A DNA stretch of 64,000 bases from contig CAVTJX010000015.1 of NCBI GenBank assembly GCA_963735175.1, forward strand, positions 62,001-126,000, given 5' to 3'. The stretch is from CAVTJX01 sp963735175. GTDB taxonomy: Bacteria; Electryoneota; RPQS01. Position 1 is the first letter of the stretch. Each line of letters begins with the position of its first letter. This document shows positions 7,012-15,255 of this stretch, in pieces. The translations under genes and the position numbers were made by a program. The notes under the pieces were generated by a model that was given only the letters and a program-made list of their open reading frames with translations, ran no database searches and was not told the origin of the DNA.

Positions 7012-9813
7012 TTGGCATCGGCGCGATTTCCTACGCGACACCCGTACATTTTCCGGATCCTCCATACCGGTTTGTTCCGGAATTTCAGCGAAGCCGTGAC
7101 GCTCGCCAAAACTTCCGTCATCATGATTGGCCCGACACTGATGATGGGCATCGCCGTTCCCCTGGCGATTCAGATTTGCCGGCGGGGCGCGCACCGGGAG
7201 GGCACCAGTGTCGGGTCGGTCTATGCGGTCAATACCGTTGGCGCGATTCTCGGCGCGTTCATGGCCGGCTTCATCCTGCTGCCCGGCGTCGGCCTGCACC
7301 GGGGCGTCGTGATTGTGGCCGCGTTGAATCTGCTGGCGGGCTTTCTGCCGCTCATTGCCATCGCGCGGCCCGCCCGGCGCGTCGGCTGGAGCGCGCTCTT
7401 TGCGACGGTGGCCACCGCGATGGTGCTGCTCGCGCCGTCCGACCTGTTCCGCGGCTTGTTTCAGGACGCGAATCCCAGCGCGGATATCGTCTATTACAAA
7501 GAGGGCAAAGTTGCCAATATTCTCGTGTACGATTTCAAAAAGCTGGGATACAAGGATTTCCACCTGAACGCCGTGAATGAGGCTTCGTCGCGGCTGTGGC
7601 ACGTGCAGCTCTTCAAGATGCTCGGCCTCCTGCCAACGCTCGTGCATGACGATCCGGACGACGCCTTGATGGTGGCCTTCGGCGCGGGAATGTCGGCCGG
7701 CGCCTGCGCGAAAAATGTAAAATCCCTCGACGTTGTGGACCTGAATCCGGACATTCAGGGCGTCGCCGCCGCCTATTCGCGTGAGAATCTGGACGCCATC
7801 CATCAGCCGAATTTCAAACAAGTCGTCAATGACGGACGCAACGCGCTGCTGGTCAGTCCGCGGCAGTATTCGCTGATCATTTCCGATGCGACCAACCCGA
7901 AGATGTTCGACTCGTGGACGCTGTACTCGCAGGAATTCTACCAGATCGTGAAGGAACGGCTAAAACCCGGCGGGATCTTCTGTCAGTGGGCGCTGATTCC
8001 CCTGCCGGGTGACGCCATCAAAGTGATCCTGAACACCTTCCGCAGCGTTTTCCCGCACATGAGTTTCTGGGTGATCCACGGCTCCACGCAGGTGCTGATG
8101 CTCGGCACTCCGGAACGCCTCGATATCGATTATAACGATCTTAAACGGCGGCTGGAGCCGCTTTATGCCGGCGCCGACCTGGCGGAATTCGGCATCGACA
8201 CGCCCGAAAAATTCCTCAGCTTCTTCGCGCTGGGCGAGGACAGCATCAAGAGCATGTTGGCCGGATTCGACAAGGTCAGCACCGATGACCTCCCCTATGC
8301 CCAGTTTCACATCCGCCAGGATGCAGCGGGAATCAACCAGTGTCTGGACCTGGTACGCTATCAGGAATCGATCCGCAATTACATGCGCAAAGGCAGCACG
8401 CCGCCGGAATTCGCTGGCACGATGCAGACCTACGAGGACATCGCCCGCCGTTTGAATGTGGGCTTCCTGACGCATGACGAGAGCAAGTATCACGAGGCCG
8501 AGGTGGTGGCCGCCGACGCGGGCATCAACGACGCCAATGTCGCCCACATGCTGAATTACTGTCCCGAAAAGAAGCGGCATTTTCAGGCGCGGCTGGCCAC
8601 GCATCCCGCTGACGTGACCGCCCACAACTGGCTGGGTAACATCAACCTGCTATCGGGCCAGTATGCCGCAGCCGAATCCGAATTCCGCACGACACTGCGG
8701 CTCAAGCCGGATCACGCTTTTGCGCGGATGAACCTCGCGATGACAGAGATGGAAACGGGCAACCTCGACAGCGCCGTGGCGGGACTGCTGGCCACGGCCC
8801 GCCTCAGTCCGGCCAAACGTATTCTGCAGTCGGTTAATGTGCAATTGGGCAAGGCGCGCATTTTTCGCAAGCTGACGTATCAGCCGGAATCGCCGCAATT
8901 ATATCGCGAACTGGGCAAGACCTACGAGGACGAAGGACAGCTGCTCGACGCGATTCACGCGTATCGCAAAGCGGCGCAGTTAAGCGGCGGCGATCCGGGC
9001 ACGCGGTTGGAACTCGCGCGGCTGTACGAACGTCATGAATTGGTGCCGCAGGCAATGCAGCTCTATGCGGAGCTGGAGGCAGCAAATTCCGGCCACACGG
9101 CGCTGGCGCAGAAGCGCGCGCAATACGCGACGCTCTCTCAGTATCCCGGGCAACGTCGGCATTGGCTGAATGAACGTATCCTGCCCGCTGTCGAAGCGGA
9201 GCACGCGGCGAAGTCCGAGGAGCATCCGCCGACCTGCGATCAAGCCTTGATCCTGTGGAACGATACCGATCCCGACGGCGCGGCCAAGCCCGAGGATCTG
9301 CGTCGGGCAGCGGAGCTGTATGAAGAATCCTTTGCCGTCAATCCGAAAGACGCGCACGCGTATATCGACGCGGCGACGATTTACGAGGCGCTGGGCCAGT
9401 TCGAGCGCGCGGCCAAGTTGTGGGAGAGCGCCGGAAAAGTCAGACCGGATCTCGATTTCATTCCACAGGAGGTGGGACGGTTGCGAGCGATGCAGGCGTT
9501 GGCCCGCAGCGCGGCTTCCGGTCTCGCGCGGGCGGAATTACTGCGGCGGGTCGCGAGCTACTTCCGCGTCTTGAATGAACCGGAACGCGCCGTCGAATAC
9601 CTGCGCGAAGCCGTCGCCATCGCGCCGAATCAGGGGGAAGTGTGGCTCGAAATGGCAGGCGCCGCCGTGGAAACGGGACAATTTAACGATGCACTGGCGG
9701 CCGCAGACAAAGTGCTGGCCATGCAGCCGGATCAGCCGCAGGCGCTGGCCATCCGCGCAGCGATGCAGAAACTCGTACAGGGGCAGCAATCTCGCGTCGC
9801 GCGTCTGCAATAA
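7012..9813 (+). CDS. Membrane-bound spermidine-synthase-like protein with TPRs, main part
   Basis: True sequence begins around IFRILHTGLFRNFSEAVTL. Membrane helices (GPTLMMGIAVPLAIQI, VYAVNTVGAILGAFMAGF) come first. A Rossmann domain of the spermidine synthase type follows at ~185-420, with FGAGMSAG as the nucleotide-binding glycine loop, DVVDLNPD, and SLIISDATNP at the catalytic aspartate position. From ~500 to the end there are about ten TPR-like helical repeats (for example NWLGNINLLSGQYAAAESEFRTTLRLKPD). Family knowledge suggests a membrane-anchored aminopropyltransferase-like enzyme, but polyamine activity is not assured in such fusions. The TPR tail probably recruits partners. Confidence 0.8.
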   Translation: MASARFPTRHPYIFRILHTGLFRNFSEAVTLAKTSVIMIGPTLMMGIAVPLAIQICRRGAHREGTSVGSVYAVNTVGAILGAFMAGFILLPGVGLHRGVVIVAALNLLAGFLPLIAIARPARRVGWSALFATVATAMVLLAPSDLFRGLFQDANPSADIVYYKEGKVANILVYDFKKLGYKDFHLNAVNEASSRLWHVQLFKMLGLLPTLVHDDPDDALMVAFGAGMSAGACAKNVKSLDVVDLNPDIQGVAAAYSRENLDAIHQPNFKQVVNDGRNALLVSPRQYSLIISDATNPKMFDSWTLYSQEFYQIVKERLKPGGIFCQWALIPLPGDAIKVILNTFRSVFPHMSFWVIHGSTQVLMLGTPERLDIDYNDLKRRLEPLYAGADLAEFGIDTPEKFLSFFALGEDSIKSMLAGFDKVSTDDLPYAQFHIRQDAAGINQCLDLVRYQESIRNYMRKGSTPPEFAGTMQTYEDIARRLNVGFLTHDESKYHEAEVVAADAGINDANVAHMLNYCPEKKRHFQARLATHPADVTAHNWLGNINLLSGQYAAAESEFRTTLRLKPDHAFARMNLAMTEMETGNLDSAVAGLLATARLSPAKRILQSVNVQLGKARIFRKLTYQPESPQLYRELGKTYEDEGQLLDAIHAYRKAAQLSGGDPGTRLELARLYERHELVPQAMQLYAELEAANSGHTALAQKRAQYATLSQYPGQRRHWLNERILPAVEAEHAAKSEEHPPTCDQALILWNDTDPDGAAKPEDLRRAAELYEESFAVNPKDAHAYIDAATIYEALGQFERAAKLWESAGKVRPDLDFIPQEVGRLRAMQALARSAASGLARAELLRRVASYFRVLNEPERAVEYLREAVAIAPNQGEVWLEMAGAAVETGQFNDALAAADKVLAMQPDQPQALAIRAAMQKLVQGQQSRVARLQ

Positions 9814-9821
9814 AGCGCAGC

Positions 9822-10044
9822 ATGCAGGTGGATGAGATCCTGCCGGTCAAAACCGACGACGCGAAGGCCATGGCGCGCCGCCTGTCACGCGAGGAAGCCC
9901 TCTTCGCGGGCACGTCATCGGGCGCCAACGTCGTCGCCGCGAGGGAGGTGGCCGAGCGGTTGGGGCGCAACGCGAGAAGTCGTAACGCTGATGGTAGACT
10001 CGGGCCTGAAGTACCTGAACACCGACGTCTATCGCAGCCGCTGA
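9822..10044 (+). pseudogene. Truncated C-terminal remnant of cysteine synthase (O-acetylserine sulfhydrylase)
   Basis: The first frame reads VDEILPVKTDDAKAMARRL and EEALFAGTSSGANVVAA, and the next frame continues REVVTLMVDSGLKYLNTDVY before TGA 10042-10044. This matches the conserved end of CysK-type PLP enzymes, including the GTSSGAN phosphate/substrate loop. Only ~73 of the usual ~310 residues remain, so the PLP lysine and most of the fold are absent. A single-base shift lies near 9965-9975. It sits nine bases after the stop of the preceding gene, so an ancestral cysK was probably cut by a deletion. Confidence 0.75.
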
Positions 10045-10094
10045 GCCTCGATCCCAACCATACAAGACTCCATGGTAGATTATTGAAACCAGAA

Positions 10095-10128
10095 CAGCCG
10101 CCCTGGCATGGACGGCTGCTTCCTTTTC
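10095..10128 (+). terminator. Intrinsic terminator in cassette A
   Basis: CAGCCG (10095-10100) pairs with CGGCTG (10113-10118), extended by CC/GG, and is followed by a T-rich run CTTCCTTTTC. It closes transcription from the cysK remnant side. Confidence 0.6.
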
Positions 10129-10145
10129 ATTAATTCTCCTGAACC

Positions 10146-10174
10146 TTGACAATTCCGCTGGGTTTGGATATATT
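10146..10174 (+). promoter_or_regulatory. Promoter of the nucleotidyltransferase pair
   Basis: A perfect -35 TTGACA (10146-10151) is separated by 17 bp from TATATT (10169-10174). The 71-residue gene starts 37 bases downstream. Confidence 0.8.
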
Positions 10175-10210
10175 GAAGGTTGTGGTAAGTTGCGCGAATA
10201 CTGACGGAGC

Positions 10211-10426
10211 ATGATGAATCACGAGCAAAAAACTGCCTGGAAGACCCGGCTGGTCAAGGGTGGCTTTCCCGACCGGGAGTTTGATATCGCCTTCTGGCAG
10301 GAACAGGGAGACGATGCCATCTTTCGCGCCGCCTGGGACATGGTAGAACTCGCCGAGGAAATGAAGCATGGCCGAAAACCCACATTTCAAAGAACTGTTA
10401 CAACTCTTAAATGCGGCGGGCGCTGA
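10211..10426 (+). CDS. Small protein paired with a nucleotidyltransferase
   Basis: This gene encodes 71 residues starting at ATG 10211 after ACGGAG. The core FDIAFWQEQGDDAIFRAAWDMVELAEEMKHG is an amphipathic helical segment. I recall similar short proteins encoded directly before DUF6036-type nucleotidyltransferases, which suggests they act as a pair, but no biochemical role can be read from the sequence. It overlaps the next gene by 59 bases in another frame, implying translational coupling. Confidence 0.7.
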   Translation: MMNHEQKTAWKTRLVKGGFPDREFDIAFWQEQGDDAIFRAAWDMVELAEEMKHGRKPTFQRTVTTLKCGGR

Positions 10427-10826
10427 GTATCTGATCGTGGGCGGGTACGCGGTCATGAAGTACAGCGAGCCACGGTTCACCAAAGACCTCGATCTTTGGG
10501 TTGGCAGCTCGCCCGCGAACGCGGCAAAGGTCTATCAGGCTTTGGCGCAGTTTGGCGCACCCTTGTCTGACGATGGTATTACGCCGGACACGTTTTCGCA
10601 GCAAGATGTTGTCTACCAGATCGGCCTCGCGCCGGTGCGCATCGACATCTTAACCCATGTAACGGGGGTCCGCTTTGATGACGCTTGGCCGAAACGGATT
10701 GCGGGTATGCTCTTCGGTGAGGCTGTCCATTTCATTTCGCGGGATGACCTGATCGCCAACAAGCAGGCCATTGGCCGTGATGCCGATGCGGAGCAGATTA
10801 AGCAACTCCGCAAACACCGCGGGTAA
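10368..10826 (+). CDS. DUF6036-type nucleotidyltransferase (MNT/AbiEii-like fold)
   Basis: The 152-residue protein shows the minimal nucleotidyltransferase signature: GG at residues 25-26 (IVGGYAVMKY), the metal-binding pair D-L-D at 40-42 (TKDLDLWV), and a third acidic position in VRIDIL near residue 93. Such stand-alone domains transfer a nucleotide to a protein or RNA, and several relatives are toxin or antitoxin components. Here the small upstream partner, the short overlapping operon and a private promoter and terminator fit a two-gene module, but which partner would be toxic cannot be decided. Confidence 0.8.
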   Translation: MAENPHFKELLQLLNAAGAEYLIVGGYAVMKYSEPRFTKDLDLWVGSSPANAAKVYQALAQFGAPLSDDGITPDTFSQQDVVYQIGLAPVRIDILTHVTGVRFDDAWPKRIAGMLFGEAVHFISRDDLIANKQAIGRDADAEQIKQLRKHRG

Positions 10827-10891
10827 GCCTACGGCGGACAGGCAGGCTCATGGGTAACAAGATCGCCTGGTAGATTATCACCGCAAGACGG

Positions 10892-10920
10892 AGCCACCTA
10901 GCAATGGACGGCTGTTTCTT
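10892..10920 (+). terminator. Intrinsic terminator of the nucleotidyltransferase operon
   Basis: AGCC (10892-10895) pairs with GGCT (10910-10913), with a CC/GG extension, followed by GTTTCTTTG. The stem is weaker than in copy A. Confidence 0.5.
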
Positions 10921-10941
10921 TGTGCCCCAGTGTGGTCCGTC

Positions 10942-10970
10942 TTGACAATCCCGCTCGGTTTAGATATATT
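10942..10970 (+). promoter_or_regulatory. Promoter of the secreted sorting-domain protein
   Basis: TTGACA (10942-10947), a 17 bp spacer and TATATT (10965-10970) are present, identical in both hexamers and in spacing to the promoter at 10146. The inferred leader to the start codon at 11109 is about 130 bases. Confidence 0.8.
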
Positions 10971-11108
10971 GCAGGACGTGGTAAATTGGGCGAAAACAGG
11001 GCAGCAGTGAGTAATTGCGACAGGAATAGGCATTGCCCGCCAACGTCGGCTATGGATATGTGGCAGATTCCGGTCAAGTCACGAGACCTATCTCGGCAAG
11101 AAGGCAAG

Positions 11109-13109
11109 ATGAAGCGTTTCACATTTGTCATGTGCATGCTGCTGCCGCTCACTTGTTTTGGGCAAATTGATACCCTGTGGACCCGAGTATGGCCCTCAAA
11201 TGATTACAATCCCGCAGACGACATCGTATCGACTCCCGATGGGGGCTACATTGTGGTCGGCCAGAAGCCGGGACAAGGCGAAGAGAATGCATGGTATGCG
11301 AAAGCCGACAGTAGCGGGAGCCTGATCTGGTCACGCGTTCGAAATGGGCCACATGATGGCAGGTGGTTCAGCATTGACACTACTTACGATGGTGGATACA
11401 TCCTAGGCGGTTATACCTATACCGACGGTATTACTTCCGACGACGCTACTCTCCTGAAGATCACTCGCAACGCGGATACCGTCTGGGTGCACAGCTATCC
11501 CGAGGCGATGCTGGACAGAATTCAAGACCTCACGGCGACGATGGATCGAGGTTACTTGTTTGTCGGCGGCTTTAATTCTGATGGTTGGAGCTCCTGTTCG
11601 CTCGGGGTATTCAAAGTGGACTCTATCGGCACTCTGGAATGGAGCCGCAAGTTTTCGCCAAGATTATGGTCCGAAGCATATGCCGCAAAGGAAACACCCG
11701 ACAGTGGGTTCATCGTTGCCGGATATACCAGTCCATGGGGCGATGATATCCATGACGCTTACCTCTTAAAATTTAACCGGCAGGGAGATACGCTTTGGAC
11801 CCGGGCGTATTCGTCGTACGATCTAGCAGCCTTTTTTGATCTGGTCGTTCTGCCTGACGGTTCCTGTGTCGCAACCGGGATATCTTCTTTTTATAGTGGT
11901 CCACGTCAAAGTGATGTTCTGTTGATGAAGATCTCGGGCAACGGAACACAAATCTGGCGTCAGACCTATGGCGGCTTCGATTATGATGCGGGGAACTCAT
12001 TGATTCAAATAGCCAATAATGGGTTTCTAATCGCTGGTTGGACTTATTCGTATGGTCCCGGTTACGAGAATTACGGCTGCACGGACCTCTACCTTGTTGA
12101 AACCGACAGCAGCGGCCTTGAGACCTGGGAGAATGCGTATGGTGGAGCATTCGACGATCGCGCATATTCCATACACAGTACGATCGATGGCGGATTCATT
12201 GTCTCCGGATATTCATGCTATGATTCGTGGAGTATTTCCCAGAACGCCTATCTCCTGAAAGCATACACAGAGCTGACTCCCGTCACCGGCGTGGCCGCCA
12301 GCGACTCATTGTGCGACAGCGTCCTGGTTTCATGGATAGACACCGGCGGCGAGGCCTTATACCACGTTTTCCGCGACTCGGTTCTGGCGGGTTGGGTATT
12401 TCAGGATTCTGTGCGGTTCTGGGATCATCCGTCGCCCGGGATCCACCAATATCAAATCCGGCCCGTGAATGCGGCCAGCCCGAATTGTCCGCTATCCGAA
12501 CCTGTCTCCGGCCAGGTTCTATCACTCGCACGCGCCAGCGCGCTTCCGGAAACGCTCTCGACCGCTGACAGTTGCCACATAATTCTCACACACTGCGACG
12601 GTGTCAGCGTCGATTCAATATTCCTGTCGTTGACCCATTCATTCTCGGCTGTTCTGGCTGTGTTTGCTCCCGTTCGGGATACACTTGTAATTGCCTTTCC
12701 GGACACAATACGCATGGACTATCACCACGCACGTTTTATGATTATCAGTTGCCAGGGGGGAGAGAGAACCGATACGACGTTTACAAGGACTTTCTATCTT
12801 TCTGCAAACCCAAGCATTGTGCCGGAGCCTGCATTACGGATTCCCACGAATTACTCCCTCTTTCAGAACAATCCGAATCCGTTTAACCCGACGACTACAA
12901 TCACCTTCGACCTTGCCCATGCTGGCTACACGTCCCTCCGCGTGTACAACGTGATGGGGCAGGAAATCGCGATTCTTGTGGATGGCGGGCTGGAGGCAGG
13001 CAGACATCACGTGACATTCGACGCGACAAATCTCTCCTCAGGCCTGTACTTCTGCCGCATTGCCGTCAATGGGTACACAGCTCAGAAGAAGATGCTGCTT
13101 GTGAGGTAA
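11109..13109 (+). CDS. Secreted repeat (propeller-like) protein with C-terminal sorting domain
   Basis: The frame is open from 10920, but ATG 11109 is preferred: AAGG lies just upstream, the promoter at 10942 falls inside the longer version, and MKRFTFVMCMLLPLTCFG is a signal peptide. The 666-residue product carries about seven repeats with the pattern DGGYIVVG...GDTLWTRAY, as in delta-60 or propeller-like secreted proteins. A linker domain follows, then a C-terminal ~80-residue domain with FQNNPNPFNPTTTITF...LRVYNVMGQEI...SSGLYFCRI. That domain is the type IX secretion/FlgD-like sorting signal. The ligand or substrate is unknown. It is probably extracellular or attached to the cell surface. 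Confidence 0.85.
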   Translation: MKRFTFVMCMLLPLTCFGQIDTLWTRVWPSNDYNPADDIVSTPDGGYIVVGQKPGQGEENAWYAKADSSGSLIWSRVRNGPHDGRWFSIDTTYDGGYILGGYTYTDGITSDDATLLKITRNADTVWVHSYPEAMLDRIQDLTATMDRGYLFVGGFNSDGWSSCSLGVFKVDSIGTLEWSRKFSPRLWSEAYAAKETPDSGFIVAGYTSPWGDDIHDAYLLKFNRQGDTLWTRAYSSYDLAAFFDLVVLPDGSCVATGISSFYSGPRQSDVLLMKISGNGTQIWRQTYGGFDYDAGNSLIQIANNGFLIAGWTYSYGPGYENYGCTDLYLVETDSSGLETWENAYGGAFDDRAYSIHSTIDGGFIVSGYSCYDSWSISQNAYLLKAYTELTPVTGVAASDSLCDSVLVSWIDTGGEALYHVFRDSVLAGWVFQDSVRFWDHPSPGIHQYQIRPVNAASPNCPLSEPVSGQVLSLARASALPETLSTADSCHIILTHCDGVSVDSIFLSLTHSFSAVLAVFAPVRDTLVIAFPDTIRMDYHHARFMIISCQGGERTDTTFTRTFYLSANPSIVPEPALRIPTNYSLFQNNPNPFNPTTTITFDLAHAGYTSLRVYNVMGQEIAILVDGGLEAGRHHVTFDATNLSSGLYFCRIAVNGYTAQKKMLLVR

Positions 13110-13370
13110 TGCCTCTATTCAGGCCACAACTTCTCGCCAGTGCAGGTCTCATGACCTGTCCTGAATCTGCGGTGGAATCCACATCTGCCCCACCAAGAGT
13201 TTCGCGAAGGTAGTCTCGCCAAAGGATGGCAACTCTCTTGTCTCATTTAAATGCGCCGAATGGTACTTGAAGAATTTCTACGCAGTGCTTACTGCACCGA
13301 TTTGGCTCGTTGGGCTCTCAGACTAGAATACCAGTTATGACTTTACAGCTACTTTGTATACGGGTATCAG

Positions 13371-13538
13371 ATGCTTCGCCCCATCACACCCAATGCGCTT
13401 TCTGCATTTTGCGGGTTCGATGCGGATCCGCAGGCGCTTTACCGGCAGTTGACGGGGATGTTCGACAGCACGATGAGCGCGCCGGAATATTGTCATGTGT
13501 GGGTCGAGGATGGGACGTGCTTGCTTGATTTCATTTAA
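13371..13538 (+). pseudogene. Short ORF resembling the N-terminus of an acetyltransferase
   Basis: ATG 13371 opens 55 residues (MLRPITPNALSAFC...FDSTMSAPEYCHVWVEDG) ending at TAA 13536. The opening looks like the first strand and helices of a GNAT-type acetyltransferase, cut off before the acetyl-CoA loop. No clear ribosome binding site is present. The preceding 260 bases (13110-13370) show no gene. This is a tentative call and may be a decayed fragment. Confidence 0.3.
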
Positions 13539-13570
13539 ACACGAATTAAAGCTGAGAGGATCACAAGAAG

Positions 13571-13795
13571 ATGGCTGATGAAAATATCACGCCGGTGAAA
13601 CAGTGCCGGGAGATCAAGACGGGGAATCGCAACTGTGGGATGTCGTGCGGGGCGTATGGGATCGCGTTTATCGGCGCGGCCGTTTATTACATCCAGCAGG
13701 CGGCGTCGTTCTGGGAAGGCGTGCTGGGTGTGCTCAAGGCGCTGGTGTGGCCGGCGATGCTCGTGTATAAGGCGCTCGAGTTTTTTAAGATGTAA
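13571..13795 (+). CDS. Small membrane protein of unknown function
   Basis: The gene encodes 74 residues with a conserved-looking core: NCGMSCGAYGIAFIGAAVYYIQQA, then WEGVLGVLKALVWPAMLVYKALEFF. Two hydrophobic helices predict an inner-membrane hairpin. I recall short proteins with this NCG...GFIGAAVYYI pattern from many bacteria and archaea without a known role. GAGAGG lies about 12 bases before the ATG. It stands alone between intergenic repeats. Confidence 0.75.
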   Translation: MADENITPVKQCREIKTGNRNCGMSCGAYGIAFIGAAVYYIQQAASFWEGVLGVLKALVWPAMLVYKALEFFKM

Positions 13796-13801
13796 TACAG
13801 A

Positions 13802-13825
13802 GGACATGGCAAGCCATGTCCCTAC
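13802..13825. repeat. Dispersed palindromic element, copy 1
   Basis: GGACATGGCAAGCCATGTCC is a perfect 9 bp inverted repeat around AA, followed by CTAC. An identical copy lies at 14665, a variant in the opposite orientation at 39140, and a related element at 53727. The next gene's ribosome binding site AAGGA starts directly after it. Confidence 0.75.
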
Positions 13826-13836
13826 AAGGAATCTTC

Positions 13837-14658
13837 ATGACGCAACGATTGGCGGCACTCGCGTTGGCGCTTGGCATCCTGAGTTCGTTCGCAGGCGCAG
13901 CACAGACGCTAAGGTCGCACCGGGATCTGGACTGGAACGCAGCGCGGCGGTGGGTGCATGTCGATCATGTCGACCCCGCACAGGTCAGCGTGTTTGAAGA
14001 CGCGCGCCACGGCTGGCTGCGCACGCTGAAGTCCGACAGCGGGCTGCTGGGCGACGGACGGCCGCTGTTCTGGTGCGCCAAGGCGGGCAAGACGCAGACG
14101 TATTTCACGCTCTATCCCTTCGGCCCGTGGGGCGACATGGACGCACGCCGCGACATGGCAGGCCACACCGACAGCCTCGTCGGCGAAACCGCGGTTAAGC
14201 AGTATGACAGCGGGGATTCCTCGCTGGTGCCACCGCACTACTCGGAGATGTGGCGACGGCTGCCGGACGCCGATATCGCCTGGGCGGGCACGGATTCGCT
14301 GACTGAACTGACGGCGAGCGCGGGACGGATGGAGTTTCACCAGACGGACGAGATGCGCTGGGAAGACTTCGAACAGGTGTGGGACAGCCTGCGGGCCGCC
14401 CTCGTGACGGAGAAATATCCGCTGGCCTGCCGCGTGTACCTGAACATGTTCGGCCACAGCGGCGGACAATGGACATTGCTCTGGCTGGCCCCGGACGAAG
14501 CGAAGTACAACGCCGCCCCGCCGGTGTTGACGACACTGGAGAAAGCCATCGGCAGAGAGAAAGCGGCCGCGATGTTCGCCCGCCTGGACGCCCTCTTCCC
14601 CGCCGAAGAAACCTACGAGGTGGAACGCCGCGCGGATTTGTCGAACCTCGGAAGATAG
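13837..14658 (+). CDS. Exported hypothetical protein
   Basis: The frame is open upstream, but the first ATG (13816) falls inside the palindrome. ATG 13837 follows AAGGA by six bases and opens a signal peptide, TQRLAALALALGILSSFAGAAQ. The mature part is ~250 residues with no family I recognise. It is rich in Trp and acidic residues (WVHVDHVDPAQVSVFEDARHGW, FWCAKAGKTQTYFTLYPFGPWGD). It is probably periplasmic. The gene is bracketed by two identical palindromic elements, one on each side. Confidence 0.7.
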   Translation: MTQRLAALALALGILSSFAGAAQTLRSHRDLDWNAARRWVHVDHVDPAQVSVFEDARHGWLRTLKSDSGLLGDGRPLFWCAKAGKTQTYFTLYPFGPWGDMDARRDMAGHTDSLVGETAVKQYDSGDSSLVPPHYSEMWRRLPDADIAWAGTDSLTELTASAGRMEFHQTDEMRWEDFEQVWDSLRAALVTEKYPLACRVYLNMFGHSGGQWTLLWLAPDEAKYNAAPPVLTTLEKAIGREKAAAMFARLDALFPAEETYEVERRADLSNLGR

Positions 14659-14664
14659 TATAAA

Positions 14665-14688
14665 GGACATGGCAAGCCATGTCCCTAC
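14665..14688. repeat. Dispersed palindromic element, copy 2
   Basis: This is identical to copy 1 in stem, loop and the CTAC tail, and in the same orientation. It lies seven bases after the stop codon of the exported hypothetical gene. Confidence 0.75.
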
Positions 14689-14706
14689 AAGATATTCAGA
14701 TATGAG

Positions 14707-14731
14707 AAAGCCGTTCCATGCGAACGGCTTT
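14707..14731. terminator. Bidirectional terminator between convergent genes
   Basis: AAAGCCGTTC and GAACGGCTTT form a perfect ten-base stem around CATGC. The stem's own A and T ends supply the U-tract on both strands. It separates the plus-strand exported protein from the minus-strand gene at 14738. Confidence 0.75.
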
Positions 14732-14737
14732 GCTCGT

Positions 14738-15068
14738 TTATGTGTTGTCTCTGTGGATGCGAATCAGCGCTTGTCCTTCTCCATCGCGGCCAAGACCCTT
14801 CTTCAGATCGTCGATGGTTCATGCACGGAGTCATCTCGATCTCCGCGCCCAGACCCTCGAAGAACGGCTCCGCAAGCGCCGGCATTTGTGACGCATCGTC
14901 CATGTTCGTGTAGAACGTGAATCCGCGCAGTCCATCGCGCGGATAAAAGTAGAGCGCCTCGGGCCGCCACTTCTGCACGAACGCGCCCATCATCTCGCCC
15001 ATCTTCCCGCTGCGGATGGCCTCATTGCCTTCGTCGTTGGGGATGTTCACTCGCACTGCGATTCTCAT
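14738..15068 (-). CDS. Small conserved-looking protein with ferredoxin-like pattern (one frameshift)
   Basis: ATG 15068 is preferred to an in-frame ATG 48 bases upstream because AAGGAG lies before it. The product begins MRIAVRVNIPNDEGNEAIRSGKM and continues RPEALYFYPRDGLRGFTFYTNM. The alternating strand/helix pattern fits small alpha-beta proteins of the DUF3303 kind, although I cannot confirm the family. A single extra base near 14815 shifts the frame. Correcting it gives IDDLKKGLGRDGE and a stop at 14738, about 109 residues in all. Left uncorrected, the frame runs on into the terminator. Confidence 0.6.
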
Positions 15069-15255
15069 TACCTCGGCTCCTTCTGCACTCATTGTGTAAA
15101 AATACAGATAAAACACAGCATAACACGCATATTCTATTATAAATATGTGTACTTGCCGACCTCTTGTATCTTATACAACGGTACGAAGTTCATGGGGTTC
15201 CCGCACCTACAGCGAAACCACCGCGCATGCAAGCGGGAGGTCCTTTCATTTATTC

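Larger units (their letters stand above)
10073..10198 (+). repeat. Terminator-promoter cassette, copy A
   Basis: This block is homologous to 10868-10994. Both copies begin TGGTAGATTAT, contain ATGGACGGCTG with a T-rich tail, then TTGACAAT.CCGCT.GGTTT.GATATATTG, and end GTGGTAA.TTG.GCGAA. Each copy thus carries a terminator for the gene before it and a promoter for the gene after it. Confidence 0.75.
10868..10994 (+). repeat. Terminator-promoter cassette, copy B
   Basis: This is the second copy of the block at 10073-10198, with roughly three quarters of bases shared. The -35 and -10 hexamers and the bases just after them are the best conserved part. Confidence 0.75.

Noticed and set aside
7012..8625. 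Long minus-strand ORFs opposite the synthase/TPR gene
   Set aside because: They mirror the high third-position G+C of the plus-strand gene and have low-complexity Arg/His-rich products.
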